Shown here one piece after another: positions 53,704-64,000 of a stretch of 64,000 nucleotides of DNA. Both the position numbers and the translations under genes were made by a program. The DNA is taken from NCBI GenBank assembly GCA_043228905.1, contig JBHGNT010000009.1:5456001-5520000 (forward strand), written 5' to 3'. The stretch comes from Azolla caroliniana (Eukaryota; Polypodiophyta). Below the pieces are notes generated by a model. It was not told the origin of the DNA, searched no databases, and saw only the letters and a list, made by a program, of their open reading frames with translations. Each line of letters begins with the position of its first letter. Position 1 is the first letter of the stretch.

Positions 53704-55477
53704 CTTTTATCATTCTCTTTTTCCCTCATTTTTCTGTTTTTGTCTTTTCTTTTTCTTGCTCTTGTATCTCTGTCTCTCTCGTGCTCGCGTCTGTCTCTCT
53801 ATGCCTTTCTCTTCTTCGATTTTCTTCTTTCTCTTCTTCTTTTTCTCTCTTATGCCACTGCTGCTTCTCTTTCCTCTTTCTTCTCTGCTTCTTCTCTTTC
53901 CCTTCTTCTACTTCTGTCTCTTCTCTGTCTATCCATGTTTCTTTTGTCTTTCTCTTCTTGATCTATTTCTTCTTGTTTCTTATTCTCTGTTTCTCACAGT
54001 CTTTTGCTTTTGCTTGCTTCCTCTTTATCCTTGCCTTGTAGGCATCGTTTGCTGTTCTTCCTCTGCCCCTCGGCGGCATGTCCAACGTTGTCGTCATCAG
54101 TTTTCTATTGTTGCCGTCCATCTCTATTTGGCCCGTCCGGGCACCGCCACTTCATCCGGCCGCGACTTCGACGTTGTTCATTCCGGCTGGATGTCCGGCA
54201 ACCGCTTCCCATTGTTACTATCTATCATTGTCCTTCCGTCGTGGTCGTCTTGCGTCTTGTCCGCTATTCAACCTGCGGTTTGGCCACAACTTTTTGAGGT
54301 CTCCGGCTCTTTAGGTCTCTGTCTTGGCCGCTGTCTGGCCTCGTGCGTTTGTTTTGCCCGTCCGGTCCGGCTGCGTTGATTTTGATACCGTTCGGCCACT
54401 CCAGCCAGCCCCTTCGATGGCTCTTCGGTCGCTCTCTGGCTGACGCTTTTCCGGCCTCTCCTCCATCTCAGTTGGTGTTGCCATTTTGGATGTAGTTGAC
54501 TGCTCTTCCGCTCCTATCCAACCACACCGACTTCTCTTTCGTTGTTGTTCGTAGTTTTTTTTTTTTTTTTTTCGTCGTCATTCTCAATGAACGTTCTGCG
54601 GCCATTCGGCGTCGTCATTGTATTCCGGCCGTCGTTGTCGCTATCGTGTCGGTTCCGTCATCGTCCGGCACCATCCATCGTCTTCCGCTCGTGCGTGTGC
54701 GTCCGGTCCGTCGTCCCGGGGACCTGTCTACTTCCCCGGCCTTGTCCGGCTGCTCCAGCCACTGTCCGGCAATTTCGACCAGTTTCCGGCCCTTCTGGCC
54801 GCTTTTTCCGTTGTCTAGCTCAACTAGCCATGTCTGTCCGGTCCATCTCCAGATGTCTGGCTCGCTGGCCTTGTCGGCCCTGCTGTCTTCTGGTTGCGTG
54901 TCCGGTCCGTCCGTCTGTGTTGTCCCATCCTATTGTGTCTTGTGTCTTTTTGGTCGCCTTTGTCTAGTGCATCCGGCCGTATCTTTCTGGCGCTGTTGGT
55001 TGATGTCTGGTTTGCGTCTGCATCTCCATCTCCGTCTTCTTTGACCCTTCGGTGTTAACCGACTTGGGTTCTGGTTCCGATTCCGGTTCCGACTGTCTGC
55101 GCATTTCTTCTTCTGGAACCATTGCCCGTGCATTCTCAGCACATCCTGCCGGTATCCGCTCCACACACTGCGACTTTCTCCGCAGTCTCCTGGTGGGCTT
55201 GTCTTTCCGGTTGTGCTGGCACCGGTTCCCTATGTGTTGCTGTTTGTCCAGCCGTGCATCTTGCACCACACTTTTGAGAACACACACATTGTCGCTAACC
55301 ACTTTCGGAAACACACACATGGACATTAATCGCAACCTCGCACAAACATTGTTGCCATTCATGCATTCCTCCATAGACTTCCTCCAACATCTTCATTGTC
55401 ATTTTCGCGTTTCGCCATTTCTTGCACTTAGTTGCTATGGCTTGCACATCCGTGTATCATTCTTCGACTCCGTTTCC
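53704..55477. other. Pyrimidine-rich interior of the nested element
   Basis: Strongly strand-biased: the plus strand is rich in T and C (long TCTTCTTCTT-like runs to about 54000, then many TCCGGC/CCGTC words to about 55250). It yields long but low-complexity open frames (265 codons at 53582-54379; 182 at 54496-55044; 136 at 54964-55374 minus) with no domain I recognise. Probably non-coding filler; a captured, rearranged host segment is possible but unproven. Confidence 0.5.
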
Positions 55478-55486
55478 AAAGGGGGG
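55478..55486 (+). other. Candidate polypurine tract of the nested element
   Basis: AAAGGGGGG lies about 23 bp before the 3' LTR; a second small purine run AAAAGG touches the LTR at 55504-55509. Confidence 0.45.
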
Positions 55487-55509
55487 TCGCCTTAGTGGTC
55501 CCCAAAAGG

Positions 55510-56010
55510 TGTTGTAGGTTTTAGGGTTAGGGTTAAGGACGATGATAATCATGATAAAGATAGACATGGTGGTTATGATGATGATGGAGAGTATGGGATT
55601 GATGGCAAGAGAGATCATGTGGATTGAGAAGCATTGTGGGGTGGGGGGTGGTGCCTAGAATGGCTCCACCCCCCTCCCAAGGGGATTCAACGTTAAGGGG
55701 GAGAGAGAGAGAGAGAGATGACAAAGAGAGAGAGAAAATGGTTATTCATTTTTCATTCATTCCCCATAAGGGGGTTAAATAGTACAAGAGGGGGTAGATA
55801 CAAAGGGGTGTAAGCCCCCTAGAGCATTCATACTGGACACTCACTCACACCTCCTCGTATCCATCCACATGCACACACGTGTGCATGTGTTCACATATGT
55901 ATTGACTTATAATTACATTTATGCCCCCTACACACATACAACAATCATCATGATAACATTTGACCCTCGCTCATCACATTGACTCTCCGTACATCTCGTA
56001 CGGGGTAACA
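55510..56010 (+). repeat. Nested element 3' LTR
   Basis: 501 bp, almost identical to 52768-53266; the difference in length is one extra GA step in the (GA)n stretch. Confidence 0.93.
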
Positions 56011-56750
56011 CTATACACCCACTTGCACGGAAGAACACGTCAATTTTTCGGTTGTTTGACTAGGTCCCAGGTCTGATTTTGCCGAATCCATTGCCAGATG
56101 CCATGTAGCTAAATCGGTTGATGCCAATGCTTCTTCATAGGACGTCGGTTCACCGACATCCGTGAAGAAGATTCTAGGAGAGTACCTCTCCGGAGGATGC
56201 AACAGTCTTTCGGATATCCTTAGTATGACTTGGCTAGCATGATCGGGTGTTTGGGTCAGAATCCGATGGTCTTGAGCTGAAACATTCGGTTATGCCAAAT
56301 CAGTTGGAGCTGATTTGGCTACCCGTGAAGCTGACCTCGTGTTATGGGCAAGGCCTTCATGAAGGGCCGACACTTCCGAGAAAGTTACCCTTCAGACTTC
56401 AATAGACCTTTCGACAGTTTTGTGCATAGCCGACTCATTGAACACTACGTCCAAATTTCGGACGATTTGTTTGTGCTCCGGGTCCCAGAGTTGGTATTTA
56501 ATCTCGTTGTCTAGTCCGTAGCCAAGAAAAATGCATTTCCTAGACCTAGGTTCGAGCTTTCAGCGATCATCTTTCGGTATGAGGGCATATGCCTCACATC
56601 CAAAAATCCTCAGCTTGGCGTAATTTGGCTTACTGCCAGTCTATAATTCTTGAGGAATCTGAAGTCTTAGAGGCCTACTCGGCGACACATTGATAATGTG
56701 TACTATTATAAATCAGGCCTCTGCTAAACCCTTCACGTGACTTTTCATTT
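56011..56750 (-). pseudogene. copia-3 integrase C-terminus and linker piece (5' truncated)
   Basis: The minus strand, from about 56750 leftwards: a decayed LEMKSHVKGLAEAWFI, then SPSRPLRLQIPQEL, KPNYAKLRIFGCEAYALIPK, KCIFLGYGLDNEIKYQLWDP and a VRNLDVVFNESAMH-type stretch. The frame at 56011-56202 then gives RYSPRIFFTDVGEPTSYEEALA, the usual linker just before RT. The integrase catalytic residues, protease and Gag are missing: recognisable copia-3 ends near 56750. The left edge carries the CTATA target duplicate of the nested element. Confidence 0.82.
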
Positions 56751-57633
56751 CTAGTGTTTGCTTTAGTCATTGCAGTTCATGTTAGTAGTTTGAGTATTGT
56801 TGACAAGTACACTCACTCATCTCACCCAAAGAGGGTAGATAGTGGAAGGATTGTGCACAAGGATCTCATTGTGGTTTTCGTGAAGAGCATTATGAGTAAG
56901 ACATGAACTCCGTAACCATTTAAAGCCTCCAAACATGATGATGATCTTTGAGTGATTGCAATCCCACTTAAATCATGATAATCCACTTCTCTTAATTGTT
57001 TATTCTCATTCTATTCTTCTTTTTTTTTTTCTTGTATTCCACTAGATCAAGCTAATTGTCAATAATTTTGTAGTTGTAATGGAAAAGAAGTTCATGTTAT
57101 TGTATCCCCTATATATGACTCAGTGGTGAAAAATCACTCATAATCTGTGTTGTGGCATGGCTAATTAGATCATACACCAAAACATGATAGAAGGTGGTGA
57201 CAAGTGTCAAATCCTTCACACGTGTCCTTTTTCAACTTTTAACGGTCTTTGACCATTGCTTAATCTAGAAGTAGACAAAGAGCCTCCACAACATGCATGT
57301 GGAATCATCATGAACCAATTCGAGCTAATGCATTTTGACATGTATGAACCAATGCTCGTCCTGTGACTTTAGTTCCTCATGATATTTGTTGACAAATCTA
57401 CAAGGGAGTTCTAGCTTTTCCCATTGAAGATAGAGAACAAGACCTTCGAGAAATGCAAAGTGTGGTTGGCCACTGTGAAGACGAAAAAAGGATTGATGTC
57501 AAGGCTCTCTAGTCAAACAATCTAGGAGAATTCAATGCTAAAAACTTCTTTATTTTTTGTGAAAGTGAGGATTTTGATACCCACATACTTTGGTTTAGAG
57601 TGGTATTGTTGAACATATGAACTGGACAATCGA
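56751..57633. other. Intergenic, no gene recognised
   Basis: A mixture of AT-rich sequence with no convincing protein motif. More degenerate copia-3 or copia-2 sequence may be hidden in the first ~150 bp. Confidence 0.4.
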
Positions 57634-58085
57634 TGTTACAGACATGACCATATAATATCCCGTGGTAAGTTTTACCGTAGTATTCTATACATGTGGATAA
57701 AGTATGAGGCTTAAACTAGAGTGTAAAGAAGGGAAGGATTACTTTTAATCCTTGGGATTGGGACAACCCATTAGGACAAGTGTGAACTTGCTTGGGGGCC
57801 TTAGGTCTGGTTATAAATATGAGGCCTAGGTACCCTCATTTGATACATTATCAACCACGTCGAGACTCCGTCATTGTGGTGGGTCAACTCTTGTAGTGAG
57901 TGTGTCTACACCAGGTATGACTGATGCCACAACGGTGGTATGGGATGCCCATCGAGGCTCGAGTTCGTCTTGATCCCTTCGCTCGGGGATGATCGGGTGA
58001 ATCGACACCCTTTTTTTCTCTCTCCTCTCTTATTTTTCTATCTATATTATCCTTATCATATGCTTACATTAGTAGCTAGCTCACA
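57634..58085 (+). repeat. LTR-like remnant with primer site (5' LTR, left edge approximate)
   Basis: The right end ...TAGCTAGCTCACA (58085) is followed by the primer-like TGGTATCAAAGC. The block contains a TATA-like GGTTATAAATATGAGG at 57808-57823 and a T/C-rich leader. The left end is set at a TGTTACAG near 57634 but could be a few bases to the right (ATAATATCCCG wording). No gag or pol follows: 58086-58823 is non-coding. Confidence 0.5.
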
Positions 58086-58087
58086 AT

Positions 58088-58099
58088 TGGTATCAAAGC
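58088..58099 (+). other. Candidate primer binding site of the 57.6-kb LTR remnant
   Basis: TGGTATCAAAGC differs by one base from the initiator-Met primer site TGGTATCAGAGC used by copia-1 and copia-4, and begins two bases inside the LTR-like end. Confidence 0.55.
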
Positions 58100-58319
58100 T
58101 TTTCTTCTAATGTTTCGTTTGTTGATTGATTTTTTGTTGGATAGCGATTGATTGATGTGCAGTCGACCTTGATCCAAAAAGGCATTAATAAGCGAACTTC
58201 GGTAACTCTTTTTTTTCTGTTCTTTCATCTCCCAATCTAATAATGTATAGTCAATATGTGTTTTTTTCATTGATTCAATGATGTTGTTGTGGTAGTTAAT
58301 TGGTTGTATAAATATGTGT

Positions 58320-58560
58320 ATGTGGTCAATACCTCATTTCAATTGACATATAAATGATATGTGATTTGTGTCATATATGTACGAGGTCAATACCTCAATT
58401 GCGTATGTTACATATGTGACATATGCGTATGAGGTCAATACCTCAATTACTATGTATTTGATATGTGATCTGTCATATGCGTAAGAGGTGAATACCTTGA
58501 TTGCGTATTACGTTCACCCTTATTTTTGGATGTTTCGTGTGCGTAGAGGCTATATGCCTG
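58320..58560. repeat. Tandem array built on GAGGTCAATACCTC
   Basis: GAGGTCAATACCTCA or close variants occur near 58328, 58383, 58431, 58487 and 58547, with TATGCGTA-type words between; spacing is 48-60 bp. GAGGT...ACCTC is itself an inverted repeat. It lies in the untranslated stretch right of the LTR remnant. Confidence 0.65.
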
Positions 58561-59033
58561 GATTACGTATCTCGATTACATCATTTGTTGGCTATGTAAT
58601 GTTACGATTTTTCTTAATATATGCATATATGTAATCATGTGTATACGTATTTAATCATATATTGTATGTGATAAACATAAATATGTGTATATTAGTGTTT
58701 ATTACATGATTTGGTATATCGAACGTTGTCCTTTTTGGGGAAAGGATCTTGGTGGCCATCTTCACATTTTTGTGAGAATTGGGTAGTCACCATCCTTTTT
58801 CAACAATTTTTGTTGTTGTTATCTATTGAGAATCAAGCTCAACTTGGTCTAGTGTGTGAACTCACCTTGAGAGTGAATAGACACTCCAATGGTCAAGAGT
58901 CACCATTATGTCACCACTTTGTATTCTAGCATTTAGTATGAGTCATAGAATCATATTCTATGACAAATAACTTATGAGTTTTCACATTCCCCATGCTCCA
59001 TGAGTCTTGTAGTTAATGAAGAGAGAGGGTGAC

Positions 59034-59041
59034 TATATAAA
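59034..59041 (+). promoter_or_regulatory. TATA-like box of the copia-4 LTR
   Basis: TATATAAA in the context GGGTGACTATATAAAGCAT, conserved in the solo LTR at 24427-24434. Likely the core promoter of this family. Confidence 0.6.
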
Positions 59042-59138
59042 GCATCCTCCTCCCACCTTGTATAATGTTGAGTCTTTCTCCTTTGTTAATATAATTTACC
59101 TTGCGTATTCTCTGTGTCTTACTCCTTGTCTCCCTCAC

Positions 59139-59150
59139 TCTCTCTCTCTC

Positions 59151-59206
<56 letters not shown>
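59139..59206. repeat. (CT)n microsatellite in the copia-4 LTR
   Basis: A nearly pure CT run of about 68 bp with one CA interruption (near 59153), inside the LTR leader. It accounts for the poly Ser-Leu frames. Confidence 0.93.
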
Positions 59207-59208
<2 letters not shown>

Positions 59209-59270
59209 ATACACACACACACAATTCATATCTATTCCGCTGCACAGAATCCATCTCTTGATTATTTACA

Positions 59271-59282
59271 TGGTATCAGAGC
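59271..59282 (+). other. copia-4 primer binding site (initiator tRNA-Met)
   Basis: TGGTATCAGAGC directly after the LTR end, the same site as in copia-1. Confidence 0.95.
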
Positions 59283-59409
59283 GACTTGGTAGCTCGATCT
59301 AGCCCATCCGCGTGCGCTATGTCCTATGTTGACGACCAAGAACCGGCTCATCGCTATAGTAGCTTCGCTACATAGCTTACATTCGAAGAGAAGAAGAAGA
59401 ATCGACATA

Positions 59410-62400
59410 ATGAATACTCAAATGGGGAGCGCTCTCCCTATCGAGAAGTTGGATCGAAACAACTTTGCATCTTGGGAGTACAAGATGCACCAATACCTTG
59501 TCAGACAAGGCTATTGGAGCTACATCAAAGGTGCGCACGAAGACCGACCCGTTGAAACGGCTCCCGGATACACGACATGGGAGCAAGCTGCAAGCCGCAT
59601 GATGTATTGCTTGGCGACATGTGTTCATGATCACATGTTCGGCTAGATTCGCGAAGCCAAGACGCCGAAGGAGGCATGGGAAAATCTACGAAAGATTTTC
59701 GCAGTGAACACAACTGCAAGAAGGCTTCAACTCCACCAAGAGTTGAACAACATTTAACAAAGGGACATGTCCATCATGACATACACCTTGAAGATCAAGG
59801 AGCTTTGTGACTCGCTCGGCTCGATAAGTGTAAATATCGATGATGATGAGATGGTGCAAATATGCCTCGGCGGCCTTGCACCACGGTTCGGCGCAATGCG
59901 AACCGCCGTTCTAGCAAGGGAGAAATCTCCCTCTTTCTTCGAGCTCCAATCAATGCTATTGGTCGAAGAAAACCACGTGTGTACAAGGAGCAATGAGTCG
60001 GAAGGCCACATGCTCTACATGCACTCGAACGGAGGAAGAGGACACGGACAACCGAGAGGCCGATTCGACCAAGGACAAGGTGGATGAGGTCCGACCTACG
60101 ACAACAACTCCCAATTTCGGCCGCAAAATGGAAGCCAAAAAGGAACCTTCACAAGAAGGGGGAGCTTCCACTCCGGCCTGAGCTATCAAAATGCAACCAA
60201 ATGCTGATATTGCAGAAAGCTCGGCCACCACGAAGAAGAGTGCCGAAAGAAGATGCGCGAATTGGCTTCCACAAGCCGACAACTCACGAATTACGTGCAC
60301 AATTCCAACTACGAAGAGTATAGCATAATGTATAGGCACAAGTCCGACTACGAAGATCGTGGCAGAATGTTCATGATGAAACACAGAGCAAACTCTAGGT
60401 CGGCCTCTACCTCAACTAGTGCCCTCAATCCGGAGGACGTATGGTTTGTTGACTGCGGAGCCTCAAACCATATGACATCTCATAAAGAATGGTTTCTTGA
60501 ACTTCGAGAGCCGGAGCGACCCGGTTATGTCGAAACCGGAGATGACACTACGCACCTGATTCGGCACATCAGCAATGTTCCGTTCGGCGAAAGAGGTAAG
60601 CAAACATACATTAAAAATGTCTTGCATGTTCCCACCATCACGAAGAATTTGGTCTCGGTCAGCCAAATGGTTGAGCAAGGGATGCAAGTACGATTCGACC
60701 AAGAAGGGTGCTTCATCGAAAAAGAGGGTCGAATCATCATGCGCGGAAGAAGAGAGGGCCGGATGTTTATTCTCGATTCACATGAGATGAAATCCTCCAT
60801 GTTCACAAAAAGCACGAATGCCGACTCCGACATAGAGCTATGGCACAAGCAAATCGGCTACATCAATCTCAACAAGCTCCAAGCAATGAAATCGAAAGGA
60901 GTTGTCATCCGACTCCGGACATTCAAAGAGAAGGAGATTGAAGGTGTATGCGAAGCGTGCCAATTCGGCAAGCAACACCAACACCCATTCTCGAAAGAGC
61001 GGAACGTGAGCAAAGGTCTACTCGATGTAGACTTCCATTCCGACGTATGGGGACCGGCGCAGACGGCTACATTCGGCGGATGCCGATATTACGTGCCCTT
61101 CATCGACGACTTCTCCAGGCATACGTGGCTCTATCCAATGCGGCAAAAGAGCGAAATGTTCGGACACTTCCAAAGGTTTAAAAACGAAGTCAAAAAAGCC
61201 ACTGGTCGTCATGTACGATGCCTTCGATCGGATGGTGGCAAGGAGTACTTCTCGGACGATTTCATGCCATATCTCCGAAAGGAAGGAATTCAGCGAGAAT
61301 TCACTTGCCGACACACCGCAACAAAACGGAGTAGCCGAGCGCAAAAATCGGCACATCCTTGAAGTAGCACGGGCCATGATGAACGAGAAGCATATGCCCA
61401 AGTCATATTGGGCCGAAGCTGCAAATACGGCCGTCTACCTAATGAACCAGTGCACAACATCCAGAGTGCACGAGAGATCTCCACACGAAAAATACTTTGG
61501 AAAGAAACCGGACTTATCGCACACCCGGATATTTCCCACGATAACATACGTGCACATACCCAACGAAAAGCGGCAAAAGCTAGATCCAAAGTCGGAGAAA
61601 TGTATCCTCGTAGGATACTCACTCGAACAAAAGGGGTACAAATGCTACAACCCATCTACTCGAAAAGTTCGAGTAAGTCGAGACGTCGTGTTCGACGAAT
61701 TCGCATGCTGGTACGCACTAGAGAAGTTTCCGACTTCGACCCCGATCGACGCGGAACCGGCCGAACAAGAGCGAGAAGGTGGAGATCGCCTCAAAGACAT
61801 GTTTGAAGATAGCCCGATTACCACAAGGCTAAGTGGGCCACAATAGCCCCTGAGCAGTCAAAGCACATCACCGCCTAGCCCGAAGATGGACAAAGGCAAG
61901 GCGAAAATGTCGGAATACAAAGACGATCGCTTCAACGACGAGTCGACTCAGTCACTCAAAAGTGAGTTCGGCGGCTTCGATGTACCAATCGGAGCTAAGA
62001 AAGCCCTCATCTCTGCAAATGAAAAGCTCCGTCACTCCACCCATGAAAAGAATCTGGTTAGCCGATTCAGCTACAACGACTACATGGCATATCACTATGC
62101 CTTTATGTTGAAGGTGGCGACAGTACGCGAGCCAGAAACATTTTCCAAAGCAGCCAAGGATCCGCGATGGATCGAAGCCATGAACGAGGAGATGCAGGCA
62201 CTATGCAAGAACGAGACGTGGGATCTCGTTCCCACCTCACCACACAAAAAGGCGATTGGATGAAGATGGGTTTACAAAGTGAAGTACAACGTCAACGGTT
62301 CCATCAACCGCTACAAAGCGCGACTCATAGTGAAAGGCTACGCATAAACGCACGGAGTTGACTACGAAGAGACCTTTGCCCCGGTGGCAAAGATGACGAT

Positions 62401-63695
62401 GGTACGGACAGTAATTGCGCTTGCCGAGGCAAAAGGGTGGCACCTCCGTCAAATGGACGTCAAGAACGTTTTTCTACAAGGCGAATTAGAAGAGGAGGTG
62501 TACATGATACAACCATCCGGTTCAACTTGAGCACCCATCCGAAAGCTCTATGCCGACTCAAGAAGCCACTCTACAACCTGAAGCTAGCACCGCGTGCTTG
62601 GCATTCGAAGATAACGCAATATCTTCCTCATATCAACTTTCGTATTTCAAAATCGGATAACTCCCTCTACATATGAAGCGATTCCGCAAGTCCGATTGTC
62701 ATCATCTTATATGTGGATGACCTAGTCATTGGAGGTGAGCACCTCATCCAAATCAATAAGGTCAAATCCCTCCTTTCCGACAAGTTCGAGATGACGGACA
62801 TGAAAGAGCTACACTACTTCCTCGGCATCGAGGTAATTCGGACTCCGGCCGGAATCATGATATCTCAACGGCACTACATCCTCAACTTGTTATACAAGTT
62901 CAGAATGGCTGACTGCAAATCCGCGGCAACCCCGCTTGATCGCAATCTCAAACTAGATGCAAACTCCGGCACCAAAGCGTGTGAGCCGACTAAGTATCGG
63001 CAACTCATTCAGAGTCTCATCTACCTCACGATCACACGACCCGATCTCAATTATCCAGTCGGTCTCCTTAACCAATTCATGCAAACATCGCGTGATACTC
63101 ACTTGGATTGCGCTAAGTGAGTTCTACGATACGTGAGTGGCACAATGGATTGCGGCATCCTCTACAAGACCGTGATGCCAATACGACTTGAGGGGTACAC
63201 AGACGCTGATTGGGCCGGCTACAAAGCTGATAGAAGATCAACCTCCGGATTTGTTTTTTCCCTCGGCAGCGGAGCAATATCCTGGAGCAGGAAAAAGCAA
63301 CCAATCGTTGCTCTTTCGAGCACAGAGGTGGAATACAGGGGCGCAACAATGGCCGCATGTGAAGCCGTATGGCTCAAAAGGATACTCAAGGATCTGGGCG
63401 TACCCATCAAGGATCTGACTTCCCTTTACTGCGACAATATGTGGAACGTCTATCTGGCTCAGATCCGGTGTTCCATGCGTGGACAAAGCACATCAAAGTG
63501 CACTATCACTTCATTCGAGAGCGCATTCTAGCTGGTGATGTCGACCTACAACACATTAGCACCAATCTTCAAACGACTGACATCTTCACTAAAGCCTTAG
63601 GAGCCGACAAGCTATGGCAATTCATGACCGATCTCGGATTGACGATCCCTGACCTGCCAAGCTTGAGGGGGAGTACTGAAGACACTACGCAATAA
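59410..63695 (+). pseudogene. copia-4 gag-pol, broken by stops and frameshifts
   Basis: Likely start ATG at 59410 (MNTQMGSALPIEKLD). Gag follows (NNFASWEYKMHQYLV) with TAG at 59644, a TAA near 59756 and TGA near 60085. The zinc knuckle C-xYCRKLGHHEEEC has a TGA inside it near 60199. Protease VWFVDCGASNHM (DCG for the usual DSG) is near 60440. The integrase zinc finger and core follow (HSDVWG; RSDGGKEY), then a frameshift near 61310 before QQNGVAERKNRH. After more stops (61843, 62262, 62346), the RT part includes a frameshift near 62520, ILYVDDLVIGG intact near 62707, and RNase H YTDADWAGY, SSTEVEY and LYCDN. A last frameshift near 63450 precedes KHIKVHYHFIRERI. It is clearly a different Copia lineage from copia-1. 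No intact protein can be made. Confidence 0.9.
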
Positions 63696-63924
63696 TGCGT
63701 GGATTCGACAACCACGCAACGAAGCCGTGAAGAGCTGATCTACCGCGCAAAGCTGCGAAGAAAGACGCAAGCCGAAGCACAGACTTCGCAACTACGCACA
63801 ACGCAAGATGGAGCACGGATTCCACAACTCCGCATAAATGCGAGTCGACGCGGACACCGGAACACGAGTCGAAGCGAATTTCGGATATCGTCTGAAACCG
63901 ACCCGACTTGAGCTTGAGGGGGCG
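63696..63924 (+). other. copia-4 3' untranslated region with purine tract
   Basis: Non-coding, with repeated ACGCAA/ACTCCGCA-type words. AGCTTGAGGGGGCG at 63911-63924 abuts the LTR and is the polypurine tract; a similar GCTTGAGGGGGAG occurs earlier at 63661. Confidence 0.75.
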
Positions 63925-64000
63925 TGTTAAGAATCAAGCTCAACTTGGTCTAGTGTGTGAACTCTCACCTTGAGAGTGAATAGACACTCCAACGTTCAAG
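63925..64000 (+). repeat. copia-4 3' LTR, first 76 bp only
   Basis: TGTTAAGAATCAAGCTCAAC continuing as in the 5' LTR with few differences (a 2-bp TC insertion and a TGG to CGT change). Truncated by the window edge. Confidence 0.92.

Larger units (their letters stand above)
52768..56010 (+). mobile_element. Young non-autonomous LTR retrotransposon nested in copia-3
   Basis: A 3,243-bp element with LTRs of 499 bp (52768-53266) and 501 bp (55510-56010), both TGTTGTAGG...GGGTAACA. It has a perfect 5-bp TSD CTATA (52763-52767 and 56011-56015). By eye the LTRs differ by about five substitutions and one 2-bp GA-repeat step, so it is recent. Removing it restores the copia-3 reading (KWVYRLKE-like across the junction). 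The 2.24-kb interior has no gag, protease, integrase or RT motif in any frame; it is a T/C-rich, CCGG-rich sequence with a short tandem array. It must therefore be moved by enzymes made elsewhere, like LARD-type elements. Orientation is plus, from the primer-site and purine-tract candidates. Confidence 0.93.
58824..59270 (+). repeat. copia-4 5' LTR
   Basis: 447 bp beginning TATTGAGAATCAAGCTCAAC (the 3' copy starts TGTTAAGAATCAAGCTC, so the original TG has decayed to TA) and ending TTATTTACA against the primer site. Includes a TATA box and a long (CT)n run. Confidence 0.9.
58824..64000 (+). mobile_element. Copia LTR retrotransposon (copia-4), nearly complete but decayed
   Basis: 5' LTR 58824-59270, primer site 59271-59282, gag-pol remnants to 63695, purine tract near 63911, then the start of the 3' LTR at 63925, which runs off the window. 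The order and spacing are those of an autonomous Copia. The reading frame carries several stops (many explained by C-to-T or G-to-A changes, e.g. CAA to TAA) and frameshifts, so it is not autonomous. A solo LTR of the same family sits at 24199-24666. The TSD cannot be tested because the right end is outside the window. Confidence 0.92.

Noticed and set aside
53582-54379. 265-codon hydrophobic frame that looks like a membrane protein
   Set aside because: It is a T/C-rich low-complexity tract inside a non-autonomous LTR element; Phe/Leu/Ser/Cys runs follow from TTC/CTT repeats, not from a folded protein.

Overview
This looks like about 64 kb of nuclear DNA from a large-genome land plant. The evidence is one intron-free PLS-class pentatricopeptide repeat (PPR) gene, long AT-rich tracts with no readable genes, and a dense mix of Copia, Gypsy, LINE and hAT elements of plant type with initiator-Met-tRNA primer sites (TGGTATCAGAGC). 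The PPR wording (repeated LKAC / GAIEKG / EIHAEIER blocks) resembles fern or other seed-free vascular plant PPRs, so a fern is my best guess. That is an inference; no species can be named.

Layout. 1-12.5 kb is AT-rich and gene-poor, with a minisatellite (838-1096), a short tandem repeat (4.7 kb) and a long foldback (10.78-10.96 kb). 12.5-14.6 kb holds the only intact host-type gene, the PPR gene on the minus strand. 16.7-17.15 kb is a small hAT-type element with perfect TIRs and an 8-bp target duplication (TSD). 17.83-23.16 kb is a complete, young, apparently intact Copia retrotransposon (minus strand). 24.2-24.67 kb is a solo LTR of the same family as the Copia at the right edge. 27.5-28.2 kb is a decayed Copia gag. 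31.0-31.9 and 38.1-38.8 kb are two copies of one LINE 3' end. 35.2-38.07 kb is a decayed Ty3/Gypsy pol with a 3' LTR; its RNase H region was hit by a ~103-bp insertion flanked by 45-bp direct repeats.

39.657-42.243 kb is a 2.6-kb hAT-type element (17-bp TIRs, 8-bp TSD GTGATAGG) that carries two exons and the intervening intron of a CCT2 (chaperonin beta subunit) gene. This gene-capturing 'Pack-hAT' is the most interesting object in the window. 43.66-45.6 kb is four tandem copies of a ~473-bp unit, each with the same hairpin, lying in what would be the 3' flank of a third LINE fragment (minus strand, 45.9-46.5 kb).

47.7-56.75 kb is a nest of insertions: a Copia 3' end (copia-2) is interrupted by a second Copia (copia-3). 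Copia-3 is interrupted by an AT-rich element carrying a SINE-like tRNA promoter and by a young 3.24-kb non-autonomous LTR element (TSD CTATA), and its LTR contains an inverted-repeat insertion. 57.6-58.1 kb is an LTR-like remnant with a primer site. 58.82-64.0 kb is a fourth Copia (plus strand), nearly full length but broken by stops and frameshifts; its 3' LTR runs off the window.

The genes do not form a pathway. The window records repeated transposition and decay around one organelle-type RNA-binding protein gene. Boundaries supported by matching LTR or TIR ends and TSDs are exact; other boundaries are approximate.
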